NCBI RefSeq assembly: GCF_021352225.1 | Contig: NZ_JAAUVI010000005.1 | Location: 1-64,000 of the forward strand | Source of the DNA: Methylobacterium sp. C25 | Lineage (GTDB): Bacteria; Pseudomonadota; Alphaproteobacteria; Rhizobiales; Beijerinckiaceae | DNA length: 64,000 nt | Direction of reading: 5' to 3' | Shown: positions 17,891-27,377 of the stretch, in pieces | Layout: each line of letters begins with the position of its first letter | Numbering within the stretch: position 1 is the stretch's first letter | Position numbers and translations under genes: made by a program | Notes under the pieces: model-generated | Database searches by the model: none | What the model saw: the letters and a program-made list of their open reading frames with translations, nothing else | What the model was told of the DNA's origin: nothing

Positions 17891-18700
17891 ATGGCCTCGA
17901 CAGGAAAGATCATCCAATTCCCGACCGGCGAAACCGTAAAGCATGTGGGACCAGGTTCCGTCTTCGACATCGCCAGTCAGCTCCATCGCAAACTCGGGCG
18001 CCGGGGAGCCCTGCCCCGCAGGCCGGCGGCGCTCTCCATTCGCCTGGAGGCGCTCTGCGGCGTCGCCGACGCCACCATCCGCCGCCTTTCGGTCCTCGCG
18101 GCGGCCGGGTCGATCACGCACGAGACTGCCGCCCGCCTCGCCCTCCGACATGCCCGGGAGATCGGCGCCGACAGGTCCCCCCCGTCTGCAAAAATCCGGG
18201 GCGTCCCCAGCGTCTACGACCTCCATGTCGCCGGCCAAGCACCCGACTACTTCGCCCTCAGGATCGCATCCGGCGACGGAGCGCCATGGATCGGAAGCGC
18301 GGCGCGGCACTCCTACGGAAAGCTCCTGCGGGTGTGCCCAGACGGCAGCGCGATCTGCCTGCTCGTCGGACGCGCGCAGGGCGGCCCCATCCCTGTGAGG
18401 CTCGTCATGACACCATCGTGGCAGGTCACGATGGTCGGCCGATCGATGCGACCGAATTGGTGGACCCTGAAGCACATTCTCGTCGTCGGCGGCCTGCCGG
18501 CCGAGCCCACGGATGATTCCGACGTCACCGCCGCCGTCGTAGCGCACCTGCGATCGCGCCCGCATCTGCGGGTCCTGCCGGGAGGCCGTGCCGTGCAGCC
18601 CGATGCACCCCGCGACGCGACGGCGATCCAGGTCGTCCGGCTGCTCGCGATCGCCCTGCCCGGTCTTCTGACCGTCGACCATCATGGAGGTCGGAGATGA
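17891..18700 (+). CDS. island orphan protein, 269 aa
   Basis: Starts MASTGKIIQFPTGETVKHVG. The first third has a helical, possibly HTH-like segment (LEALCGVADATIRRLSVLAA); the middle contains GVPSVYDLHVAGQAPDYFAL and strands around RLVMTPSWQVTMVGRSMRPN. The end is hydrophobic (IQVVRLLAIALPGLLTV). No known domain is recognised. The stop overlaps the start of the protease gene as ATGA. A substrate-handling or adaptor role for the protease is a guess from position. Confidence 0.6.
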   Translation: MASTGKIIQFPTGETVKHVGPGSVFDIASQLHRKLGRRGALPRRPAALSIRLEALCGVADATIRRLSVLAAAGSITHETAARLALRHAREIGADRSPPSAKIRGVPSVYDLHVAGQAPDYFALRIASGDGAPWIGSAARHSYGKLLRVCPDGSAICLLVGRAQGGPIPVRLVMTPSWQVTMVGRSMRPNWWTLKHILVVGGLPAEPTDDSDVTAAVVAHLRSRPHLRVLPGGRAVQPDAPRDATAIQVVRLLAIALPGLLTVDHHGGRR

Positions 18701-20751
18701 ATGCCCGGCCCGACACTCAGACGAAATCCGCCCTCGCGGGCGCGCGGCTCTTCCTGAAGCGGCGCAAGGCCGCCCTGGCCGCGTCCGCCGGGCGTGTTGC
18801 CGGACGCCTGGGTCCGGTCCCGGCGGCCGCAAGCGTCGTCGCAGGCGCGACATTGGGGCGTGTCCCCGGTCTGATCGACGAGTTCCTCGATTCAGGCCCA
18901 GTCGTCATCGTCGTCGAGGCGGTCGACGACGACTGGGCCGCCGCGCTCGGCAGGGCCGTCCGCGACTGCGTCCTGACCAATGCGCGTATCCCGCCGAAGG
19001 CCGGCGTAGATGGGTACATCCCCGCCAAGCCCGATTCCGAAATAGGGCGCCAGGCGCGATCGGCCTCGCCCGTCCGCGTCTTCGCCGGCCCGTGTAGGAT
19101 ATCGGACAAGGAGTCCAAGGACGCGAGCGCAAGCATCGCCGACATGTGCTCGGTCGTCGCGATCGCAAGGGATCCCGGCCGGGAGATGCCACCCGCCGTG
19201 CTCCGGGCCGCCGATCACCGGCTCGTCGCCGAACGACTCGATGCGGATCTGCTCGTCCTCGTCGTCGCGGCGGTGACCAGCTGCCGTCCAAAAAAGATGC
19301 TGTCGGCGGAGCTGCTGCCCCTTCTCGATCTCGACGACATCCGATTGGCGGTTCACCGGGATCGGGGAGCCGACGGCTGCATCGACCGCCTCGAAGCTCT
19401 GCTCCGCCGCCGCATCTGCGCGAGCTCAACATCACCGCGCCTCGCAGACCTGCAGGGATACGGCGCCGCCGGCGAATGGGGTCGCTCGCTCGCCGAGGAC
19501 CTGAAGGCCTACTTGAGATCGGAGATATGCGCCGCCGATCTGCCCAGAGGCGGCGTCTTCTGGGGACCCAGCGGCGTCGGCAAGACGCTGCTCGCCGCCG
19601 CGATCGCAGCGGAAGCCGGCGTGCCGCTCGTCGTCGGATCCCTCGGACGCTGGCAGTCCGCCGGCGAGGCGCATCTCGGGACCACCTGCAAGGCGATGCG
19701 CCAGTTCTTCGCCGATGCGCGCAGCCAGGCGCCTTGCATCGCCTTCGTGGACGAACTCGACTCGTTCGGGGATCGCAAGACGTTCCGCGACTACAATCGG
19801 GACTATTCCACGCAGATCGTGAACGCATTTCTCGAATGCCTCGACGGTGCCGAGCAGCGCGACGGCGTGGTCCTGCTCGGCGCCACCAACCAACCAGGTC
19901 GGATCGATTCAGCGATCGTCCGAAGTGGTCGCTTCGATCGGATGATCGAGATTCACATGCCGTCGAAAAGCGATCTCGCCCTCATCCTCCGGCACCATCT
20001 CGGGCCGGACCTGCCCGACGATGACCTGGAAGATGTCGCCCGCCGCTGCCTCGGCGGGACAGGTGCCGATTGCGCCGCCTTGATCAGACGCGCGCGCAGT
20101 CGCGCACGCAGAGCCGGCCGACGGCTCGAAAGAGCCGATCTTTTCATGGAGATCGGATCGGCCGTCGAACCTTTCGATCCCGAAACCGAACGGCGCATCG
20201 GCATCCATGAGATGGGGCATGTGCTCGCCGGACATCTTCTCGGCTTCGAGATCGGCAGTGTCGTCCTGCAGTCGCCGGATCCGAACCGAAGGGCCTTCGC
20301 CCTCGGTCGCACCAAGGGCGTAATGACGCCCGACCGGGCTCGCGATCTACTCTGCGTCTACGTTGCCGGGCGGGCGGCGGAGATCCTCGTCTTCGGCAGC
20401 GCTTCCGCCGGGGCGGCGCACGATCTCAAGGCGGCGACCGACATCGCATGGGACATCCACTACCGCTGGGCCTTTGGCACTCGATTGTCGGTTCTCTCCC
20501 CGCAATCGATCGACGCCGACCCGACCGTCATCGAGGACGAAATCCAGCGCGCGGCGGCGCGTGCCGAAGAAATCGTGTCTAGTCACCGAGCGACCCTCGA
20601 CCAGCTGGCCGATACCCTGATCGAGCGAATCTCTTTGGAAGGATGCGAGGTCGTCGAACTGATTGCCCGATCCATCGACACTACTTCACCGGCCGCCACC
20701 CTCCCGCCGACTACGCTCCGCCTCGGCAAGGTCGAAGAGCCACGGTCGTAG
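18697..20751 (+). CDS. soluble FtsH-like AAA+ ATPase with M41-type HExxH peptidase
   Basis: 684 aa. Residues 1-265 are island-specific and carry no clear transmembrane pair as in FtsH. The AAA+ module has Walker A GPSGVGKT (290-297), Walker B CIAFVDELD (347-355), and the second region of homology ATNQPGRIDSAIVRSGRFDR. The peptidase module has HEMGH at 504-508 and the third zinc ligand Asp576 in AAHDLKAATDIA, as in M41 peptidases. It should be an ATP-driven zinc protease, here apparently cytosolic. It is last in a coupled operon with two orphan proteins, downstream of an XRE repressor; repressor turnover is a plausible role. Confidence 0.85.
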   Translation: MNARPDTQTKSALAGARLFLKRRKAALAASAGRVAGRLGPVPAAASVVAGATLGRVPGLIDEFLDSGPVVIVVEAVDDDWAAALGRAVRDCVLTNARIPPKAGVDGYIPAKPDSEIGRQARSASPVRVFAGPCRISDKESKDASASIADMCSVVAIARDPGREMPPAVLRAADHRLVAERLDADLLVLVVAAVTSCRPKKMLSAELLPLLDLDDIRLAVHRDRGADGCIDRLEALLRRRICASSTSPRLADLQGYGAAGEWGRSLAEDLKAYLRSEICAADLPRGGVFWGPSGVGKTLLAAAIAAEAGVPLVVGSLGRWQSAGEAHLGTTCKAMRQFFADARSQAPCIAFVDELDSFGDRKTFRDYNRDYSTQIVNAFLECLDGAEQRDGVVLLGATNQPGRIDSAIVRSGRFDRMIEIHMPSKSDLALILRHHLGPDLPDDDLEDVARRCLGGTGADCAALIRRARSRARRAGRRLERADLFMEIGSAVEPFDPETERRIGIHEMGHVLAGHLLGFEIGSVVLQSPDPNRRAFALGRTKGVMTPDRARDLLCVYVAGRAAEILVFGSASAGAAHDLKAATDIAWDIHYRWAFGTRLSVLSPQSIDADPTVIEDEIQRAAARAEEIVSSHRATLDQLADTLIERISLEGCEVVELIARSIDTTSPAATLPPTTLRLGKVEEPRS

Positions 20752-20857
20752 AAAACGCCGCATTGTGGATCGGGCAACGGAAAGCGGCTTCCGATTCCGA
20801 CTACTTCGGTCGGCAGACGGAGCGGACTCGTCGAAGCTATGCAACGGGGTTGGCGCC

Positions 20858-21100
20858 ATGACCACGACCAGGGGAAAAGTCCGCGACCCGATTCCCGGCA
20901 TGAACCGACGCTCGCGCGCTGCCGCCCGCGCGCTCGGTGGATCGGCGCGCCTCGCAGAAAGGTACGGTGCATCCGGCCCATGCAGGTCCGCGGAACCACA
21001 CAGATCTCCTGTCGACGTCTTCCTGCGCGCTGCCGCACGCATGTTGGCGGATACCGATATCGATACGAACCTCGCCCGATTTAACGAAGAACCGAAGTAG
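20858..21100 (+). CDS. small basic island protein, 80 aa
   Basis: From ATG 20858: MTTTRGKVRDPIPGMNRRSR, AAARALGGSARLAERYGASG and a helical end VDVFLRAAARMLADTD. Upstream codons in the same frame overlap the end of the protease gene and look non-coding. Unknown family, about 100 bp after the protease gene and probably in the same transcript. The Arg-rich N-terminal half could bind nucleic acid. Confidence 0.45.
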   Translation: MTTTRGKVRDPIPGMNRRSRAAARALGGSARLAERYGASGPCRSAEPHRSPVDVFLRAAARMLADTDIDTNLARFNEEPK

Positions 21101-21233
21101 AGACCGATGCCGGCATCCCGGGTCGTTCTTCGGCTTGTTCGTATTTGTTAGTCATTCTTGTTGATGGGATATCCATACATGATCGATTAGACGCCATACA
21201 ACGAATTTTATCGATAAAAATGGACCGACGTCG

Positions 21234-24200
21234 ATGAAAAGCAAGTTTGAAAAGTTGATCGACGCCGAAGACGATTACTTATCGGATGTATTCGACGTGA
21301 GCGATGCTCCGTACGTTTCGGATGATGCTTCCGACGATAATCTCAGTTCCTACGACAAATGGATCGAAGACACGCTCTTCGACGTGAATGCCGCAAAACG
21401 GATCAAGGTCAAAACGACATTCAAAGGCCAGAAACGCTTTGCCGTGTATGCACGCTTCTCACGATCCACGCAGAAGCAGTCGAGCATCGAACGGCAGAAC
21501 GACAACTGCAACTACTACGTCGATCTTATCGGCGGGGTCGTCCTTGAGCATTTCGAAGATCGTGGAAAGAGCGGGGCGACGATGCGCGGGCGCTCCGGGC
21601 TAATGAAAATGCTCGAGCGCCTCGAGGAATTCGACGCGATCGTCTTCGAAGATTTCGACCGGTTCAGTCGCGAGCTCTATGATGCGGTCGAAATCTACGA
21701 ACGTCTCGAGAAGGCGGGAGTGGAGCTCCATTCCGCCATCGACGAGCAGCTGCTCAGGAAAACGGACGTCACGCAAGCCGCCGCACGTGCCGAGCACGAC
21801 CGGATCCGGAGACGGAACCTGACCTCGGCGGGGCTCTCTCAGCTTGTCCGCGAGGGCGGCATCCCGAGCGGCGCATGCTTCGGATACAGGGACACCGATA
21901 CCCCGGGCTTTCCCGTGCCCGACGACGATCAGAAGGTCGTCGTGATCAAGATCATGGGTCTTGCGGCCGAGGGTATGACCTTCGCCAAGATCGCGAAGAA
22001 GCTTTCGGACGACGGAGATTACGCGCCGAACAACACGAAGAAATGGAACAGCAGTGGTGTCGCCGTCATCGTACGTCGCCCCATTTATACCGGTCGAATT
22101 TTCTACAGAAGGATCATCACGGTCAAAGACAGAAAATCGGACAAGGTCGAACAGTATCACAATGTCCGAGAGCGGATTGAGAAGAACTACAACAAGCGCT
22201 ACCGCATCCTCTCCGACAAGCTCTTCAGGGCCGCCAACAAGGCCCGCAAACGCAAGGGGCGCCCGGGGAAGAGGAGCGATGACCTGAAGGCTGTAAATCT
22301 GTTCGGACATGCAGTCTGCGATTGTCCGGGAGCGCAGGAGCAACGCTACTGCCCCGGCGACAGACTCGCCGGTCGTCTGAACTGCAATCTTGCCGCCAAG
22401 CGGGCATCGTGTCTTGCCCCCGTCCAGAGCCTCGAGATCGAGCCGGTCGAAAGGGCAATCGTCCGTACCCTGGTCGAGACGTCAGAGCACGCCTTCGTCC
22501 AGGAGCATTTCGAACGCTACTACGATGATCGCATCGCCGAGCAGATCACGCTGTACGACGGCAGGATCACTGCGACGGAACGCGAACTCGACGAGGAACG
22601 AGCGCTTCGTCGACGGACCTACGACAGCGATCTGCGCCAGATGTATTCCGCCAAGGAGCTCGTACAGGACCGGCTGGAACGCGCGTCGCACATCAACGAG
22701 CTCGAGAACAGGCTCGCCCTGCAGATCCGGTCGAAAGCAGCTGTTTCAGAGCGGGCGGGCCGATCGGGCCAGATCTCGCGCGCCTTCGCCGCTCTGGACC
22801 TGCGTCTTCCCTTCCGCGTGCAGAACGAAGCCGATGCGGAGTTCCTCAAGATGTTTCGGAGGCTCGTGCCGGAGATCCGCATCGAACGCCATGGCAGGCC
22901 ACGCGGTGAGATATCCGTCGTCATGAAGGTCGTCTGGGACGCGCTGCTGACGAACGATGAAGCCGCGATCGCGGAGGCTCCCTCCGTCACGTTGCGTGCG
23001 GATGCGTATCTGGACATCAAGTACGGGCTCAACGAATCCGCGCAGCTTTCGATGGAGGAGCAGGCCGCTCAGCGACTACACGCCCTGACCGACGAGCAAT
23101 GGGCGCTCGTCGAGGCCATCCTTCCCGATACCAGGATGACGGACCATCACGGCGGTCGGGATACGACGACGAGGACCGTCGTCGACGCGATCGTCTTCAA
23201 GATGACGACCCGAATTCCTATCGGTCGGCTGCCTCTCTCGTTCGGACCCCGGAAGACGGTCTACAACGCGATCCTCCGCTTCATCTACGCAGGAGGTCTG
23301 GAAAAGCTGCGGATGCAGCTCGAGGACCGCTACCCTGAAATGGTCGGCGGATGGGATTTCGCATCGCTTTCGAGGTTCCGGCGGGCGGAGGAGGTGGCGG
23401 CAGTACCTCGCGTCGTCGTTCGACCCGCGCTTGTCGCACAGGCAAACGTGCGATCCGGCAACCATCGTTTGACGGAAGAGCAATGGCACGCCGTCGAGGA
23501 CCTCATCGACGACAGCGTAAAGGTACCTGTCGGGCGCCAGGCTTGCTCGATACCGCCGCGAACCATTCTCGAACTCATGTTGCTCAAGCTCAGGACACGA
23601 TGTGCATGGAGAAAGGTGCCGCTCGGCGAATTCGGATACAACGAGTTCTTCGCCGCGATGCACCGGGTCACCTACACCGGGACATGGGATCGAATCCTGC
23701 TGGTCTGGAACAGACGCTTTCCGGAACTGCTTGAGGGCGTGGACACCAGCGTCGTTCCAAGTGCCCGGTCGCGCAGGCTTGGTATCGAGGGCACCGAAGC
23801 GCATGTCAGGAAGCCTGAAGACACCCTGGCTCTCCGCATCTGGGATCCGGAGGGCAGGTTTCAGAAGGCCGCGGCGGACGATTGGATGGACCTGACCGAT
23901 CGCGAGTGGTCGATCGTCGCCGACGTCCTGCCGCCGCTTTCGAAGCGCCGCCATCGTACGGCGACAAATGCTGTCCTATTCATCATGGCGACGCGGACGG
24001 CATGGCAGCAGCTGCCCTCCAGGTACGGCAGCAGAAGCTCGATCTACAAGGTCTTCGGACGCTTCGCGAAGGAGGACCGTGACGGCAGCTGCCTCATTCG
24101 TTCGATCGTTACGGCGCTCGAAGCGAACTCGCCGCAGACCCTGGCACGCATGGGGCGAGCGGGTTCTGCGCCCGGGACGAAGGCCTCGATCGTTCTGCCG

Positions 24201-24359
24201 GTAGAGCGGCTGACCGCGAGGCCTCCGAAGGCGAGACAGCCCACGATCAAAACGAACCTCAAGACGGCATCGAACCAACCTTCGGCGTCGCCTGCTGCGA
24301 GCGCGGACAACCCCTCCGTCAAACCATCAAGTGCGAACCAGCTCGACCTCTTCGGCTGA
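21234..24359 (+). CDS. large serine recombinase fused to three IS5-type transposase N-terminal domains
   Basis: 1041 aa. Residues 1-60 are acidic and unlike ordinary recombinases. The resolvase domain follows: VYARFSRSTQKQSSIERQ with catalytic Ser76, EDRGKSGATMRGRSG, and FEDFDRFSREL. Then come a recombinase domain (about 180-330), a Cys-rich ribbon-like segment (CDCPGAQEQRYC) and a coiled coil (about 430-500). Three repeats resembling IS5/DUF4096 domains start at residues 618 (LTDEQWALVEAILP), 746 (LTEEQWHAVEDLID) and 887 (LTDREWSIVADVLP). No DDE catalytic domain is present. The last residues are NQLDLFG, matching the beta-clamp-binding motif. Likely DNA integration or excision by serine chemistry, with extra DNA-binding domains. 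Confidence 0.85.
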   Translation: MKSKFEKLIDAEDDYLSDVFDVSDAPYVSDDASDDNLSSYDKWIEDTLFDVNAAKRIKVKTTFKGQKRFAVYARFSRSTQKQSSIERQNDNCNYYVDLIGGVVLEHFEDRGKSGATMRGRSGLMKMLERLEEFDAIVFEDFDRFSRELYDAVEIYERLEKAGVELHSAIDEQLLRKTDVTQAAARAEHDRIRRRNLTSAGLSQLVREGGIPSGACFGYRDTDTPGFPVPDDDQKVVVIKIMGLAAEGMTFAKIAKKLSDDGDYAPNNTKKWNSSGVAVIVRRPIYTGRIFYRRIITVKDRKSDKVEQYHNVRERIEKNYNKRYRILSDKLFRAANKARKRKGRPGKRSDDLKAVNLFGHAVCDCPGAQEQRYCPGDRLAGRLNCNLAAKRASCLAPVQSLEIEPVERAIVRTLVETSEHAFVQEHFERYYDDRIAEQITLYDGRITATERELDEERALRRRTYDSDLRQMYSAKELVQDRLERASHINELENRLALQIRSKAAVSERAGRSGQISRAFAALDLRLPFRVQNEADAEFLKMFRRLVPEIRIERHGRPRGEISVVMKVVWDALLTNDEAAIAEAPSVTLRADAYLDIKYGLNESAQLSMEEQAAQRLHALTDEQWALVEAILPDTRMTDHHGGRDTTTRTVVDAIVFKMTTRIPIGRLPLSFGPRKTVYNAILRFIYAGGLEKLRMQLEDRYPEMVGGWDFASLSRFRRAEEVAAVPRVVVRPALVAQANVRSGNHRLTEEQWHAVEDLIDDSVKVPVGRQACSIPPRTILELMLLKLRTRCAWRKVPLGEFGYNEFFAAMHRVTYTGTWDRILLVWNRRFPELLEGVDTSVVPSARSRRLGIEGTEAHVRKPEDTLALRIWDPEGRFQKAAADDWMDLTDREWSIVADVLPPLSKRRHRTATNAVLFIMATRTAWQQLPSRYGSRSSIYKVFGRFAKEDRDGSCLIRSIVTALEANSPQTLARMGRAGSAPGTKASIVLPVERLTARPPKARQPTIKTNLKTASNQPSASPAASADNPSVKPSSANQLDLFG

Positions 24360-24383
24360 CACGCCGAGGCACTCATCGCGAAG

Positions 24384-24414
24384 AGGCCCGGTGTTCACAC
24401 GGAACACCGGGCCT
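24384..24414 (+). terminator. strong rho-independent terminator
   Basis: A 13-bp perfect stem (AGGCCCGGTGTTC with GAACACCGGGCCT) and a 5-nt loop, followed by TATTTAG. It starts 25 bp after the stop of the serine recombinase and closes the island operon. Confidence 0.85.
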
Positions 24415-26146
24415 TATTTAGTAATGCGGCATCGCGGTTTGCCTCGGCGCAAGGCCGCCGCTTTTCCAATGACCGTAAAAATAGATGCACCATATTTCAG
24501 CTGGTGCTGTTTTGACTCAAGATTTGCAGCGTCGTTCATTCTGGTCAATTAACGGCGGAATATTTCGATCAGAAACAGCAGCTTACAGATGGGATAGAGA
24601 TTTTACGGCAAATCCGAAAAATCGGCGAGGAAAATACAGCAATCTGTGGATGGGCCCGATCCTGACCGCGCCATTTGGGAATTATGGCAGAAACCTCAAA
24701 CATCTGAGAGATATAGATTCTTTTGCGTTCAGGAATTAGTCGCGGTCGGCCGCCGGGCCGTATACGACGCCGCGAGCTATGAAAACTAAGCCACAAAATC
24801 CTGCTGGCGTTACTTCAAGGCCATTTGGTGGTGTGATTTTACGGATCTTGCAATACGGTCTGTTTCTGCGTGATCGTCGATGGTCTGGCACGCTGCGGCG
24901 ATCGGGTGGCTGCGCATCGGCGACGAGCTCGATCGTAGCGTTGCGAACAAGAAGCGCCCTACAGTTGATGCGGCTACCGGGGTTCCGTCGCTGAACCAGC
25001 GCGCGCCCAAGGGTCATGTCCTTCGACCGTTGGGACAGACGGGCAACGGCTTCTGTCGTTTTATGAAGCCCAAACCAGACTTCATGCGGCAGTCCGCAGT
25101 GATCGTCGGTTTCACGCACCGCATTTTGGAAGAAGGCTGAGAAACGTTCGCGTCGCAATGCAAACGTCGTGCAGATCGCAGGGTCCAGTGAACTCGGCGG
25201 CCGCGGGTCGATGGGCTTGCGTCCGGTCGATACGGGTGCCGAACAGCCGCCGGGATATGTCCCTAGCCGTGCGGGACGTGCGGCGGGAGGACCCCTCGTC
25301 GACTGCAAATCTGCCGAGGAACCGGTCGGCCGAGGCGTTCCGTTCGTCTCTGACAGGGGCTTCTGCACCTGGGGCCTGCAGGCAATTCAGGCCGCTGTAG
25401 ATCGGGACCTGCATGGGGCATCCTTCGCCGCCATCGCGGATGTCTTCGTTGAGGTGGAAGGATCTCCGACTATCGAGATACCGCGACCGCTTCGCGATGG
25501 CGGTATCTGCAATCCTTCCTGCGAGATTTCGTCTTTCGAACAGGTCGACCATCGCGCCGAGGAGATTGTCGAGGTCGCGGCGGCATATTTCGAACCCTTC
25601 GTCGGTGCCGCGGCGATCCGTATCGGCAGCAATTGCTTCGCCGATGTCGGGGGCGCCTCGCCCATCGGCCTCAGCGCGGAGGCGCGGCTCTCCAAGGTGT
25701 TCGGCACGGGCATGTCGATCATGGTGCGGGCGCTGGTCGGCTGCCGCCGGGCCTATGGCGACGTGGTGCCCTAGTCGCTACTCGCCTTCGCCGGCAGCCA
25801 GCAATTCGTGTCCGCTGGCTTGCCCCATCGGCAGGATTCCTTCCCGAGTGGATCGCAAGCGTGCCAACCCCCGCCCCGTCGCGGGCGGACTTCGTGGTCT
25901 CAAAGATCGTCCGTGTGTTCGATTGGAGCTGCTGGTAGGGAGATCGGCGTAGGGTGCGGCCAACTATCGGCAGGCTGGCCCCACCGATCATCGTCGTAGC
26001 CGGTCCGAGCGTCTCCAAAAGAAGCGGCCGCGGCAGTACCCGGTCATCCGAGGTGGATACCGGATCCTGCCCTAGTGTCCGAGCGGTAAACGTATAGCTC
26101 TAGTAGCTCCGCAATATTACTATGGCGTCGCGCCGTTGCCGCGCCA
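24415..26146. other. 1.7-kb island stretch without a confident gene
   Basis: The first 320 bp are AT-rich; the rest is GC-rich. Open frames exist on both strands (for example plus 25169-25774, minus 24736-25368 and 25112-25552), but none shows a family motif or a clear start. The minus-strand segment DLDNLLGAMVDLFERRNLAG (about 25500-25590) is the most protein-like piece. It may be decayed cargo. Confidence 0.4.
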
Positions 26147-27193
26147 TCAGTGGAATGTCGTTGCCCCCTGCCCTCTTTCGGCTACCAGCATTGTCAGACA
26201 CCTTTCAGGTGCCTCGAAGACACTGGGTTCATTGTCGTAATCGTAGGCGAGCAGCAGGGCTGCCGCTAAGGAAAGCCCATCATCAGAGCCGACGAAATAC
26301 TTGAGAGATGGTTGGACGCGCGGGCAGCCACGATGATCTGCGTGATCAGTGTTCACGCTACGGACTTCGAGAGAGAAGCACGATATCGGATCGCCCCTTA
26401 CGTAAGGCGTCTCGTCCTTCTCGCATGTGATGGCATAACAATTTTCCAGAGCAGCCCACAGATCTGAGAAATTGGATCGCTCCGTGACCACGGCGTCGCC
26501 CCGCAGCCCGTGTCTGACGATCGTGACCGCGAGCGGATTGTCGAGCGTCCTAGAATAGACGGACGGCTCAAGCTTCCCCTGGAGCACCCAGAGGCTCATC
26601 GGTTCCGGAGCTAGCGGAGCAGCAGGGAGCGTTCCTACGGGAAGCGAGCAGCTCATGCCTGCCGCCTTTAGCAATTCGAACTCCCAAAGGCCTCTTCGTA
26701 GATGATCGACTTCGATCGGCCCCTCGCCGTTCTCTCCGCTGCGCCAGCCGAAACAAGCGACCTGCTCGCCGAGGCGAATTTCGATGACGTTCTGAAAGTT
26801 ATACCCGATCTCGGCGTACGGGGTCTTCCAGGCACCCATGGCTCGGCGGCTCATGGCACCGGGCTTTCCGCCGAAATAGGCGATAAAGAAACCCGCCACG
26901 TTGGCCGACTTCGTCACCACATGCGCTTCCGACGGGCCTTCCCAGCCAAATTGTTCGAGGAGGGCGTGTGCGGCGTCGCGAAGAAGGACGAGCACCTCCG
27001 CCTCCGAGCCGGGAATTTGATACGCGAACGAACTCTGCACGATAGGCCTCCATCTAGGCCTTATCGACCATGAATCGGTCTCGCAGACATGTCCACGCCC
27101 GGGTGTGGACAAATGAGCGAGGCTCGTCCGCGGAAGTTTCGCCCAGGCCCTGCCATCAGGAGCGACGTGGACCAAAGTTGCTGCCTCCGACAT
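26147..27193 (-). CDS. island orphan protein, 348 aa
   Basis: A long, well-formed ORF with aromatic-rich, globular-looking sequence: FAYQIPGSEAEVLVLLRDAA, FIAYFGGKPGAMSRRAMGAW, and YFVGSDDGLSLAAALLLAYD near the end. No membrane segment or signal peptide is seen, and I recognise no family. The first 45 residues may precede the true start. It is preceded by CGTAGC repeats and a perfect palindrome (27242-27274), so it may be specifically regulated. Cargo of the island, function unknown. Confidence 0.6.
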   Translation of the reverse strand: MSEAATLVHVAPDGRAWAKLPRTSLAHLSTPGRGHVCETDSWSIRPRWRPIVQSSFAYQIPGSEAEVLVLLRDAAHALLEQFGWEGPSEAHVVTKSANVAGFFIAYFGGKPGAMSRRAMGAWKTPYAEIGYNFQNVIEIRLGEQVACFGWRSGENGEGPIEVDHLRRGLWEFELLKAAGMSCSLPVGTLPAAPLAPEPMSLWVLQGKLEPSVYSRTLDNPLAVTIVRHGLRGDAVVTERSNFSDLWAALENCYAITCEKDETPYVRGDPISCFSLEVRSVNTDHADHRGCPRVQPSLKYFVGSDDGLSLAAALLLAYDYDNEPSVFEAPERCLTMLVAERGQGATTFH

Positions 27194-27241
27194 CGCTACC
27201 CGTGCCCAAGCTCGCCGAACGTCGAACGACCCAGCCTGTAG

Positions 27242-27274
27242 CGTAGCAGCGTAGCACTAGCGCGTAGCGCTACG
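27242..27274. promoter_or_regulatory. CGTAGC repeats with 12-bp palindrome
   Basis: CGTAGC occurs at 27242, 27250 and 27263; the last is part of the perfect palindrome CGTAGCGCTACG (27263-27274). It lies 50-80 bp upstream of the orphan gene start at 27193 on the minus strand, a suitable position for an operator. Confidence 0.5.
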
Positions 27275-27377
27275 ATCGAGAGGAGCGTCGCTGGGTCAGC
27301 TTGGCAGGTGCCGGCTCCCCTCGACCGAGGGAGGTCCGATGCCGTCGAGCGACCGGAGCTTCAGGGTGCAGCCTGCC

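Noticed and set aside
23080..24100. Complete IS5-family insertion sequence
   Set aside because: Three N-terminal domains are present but no DDE catalytic domain, no terminal inverted repeats and no separate start; they are in frame with the recombinase.
25169..25774. 201-aa plus-strand ORF
   Set aside because: Only the last 60 residues look protein-like, there is no family motif and no start signal; opposite frames are equally good.
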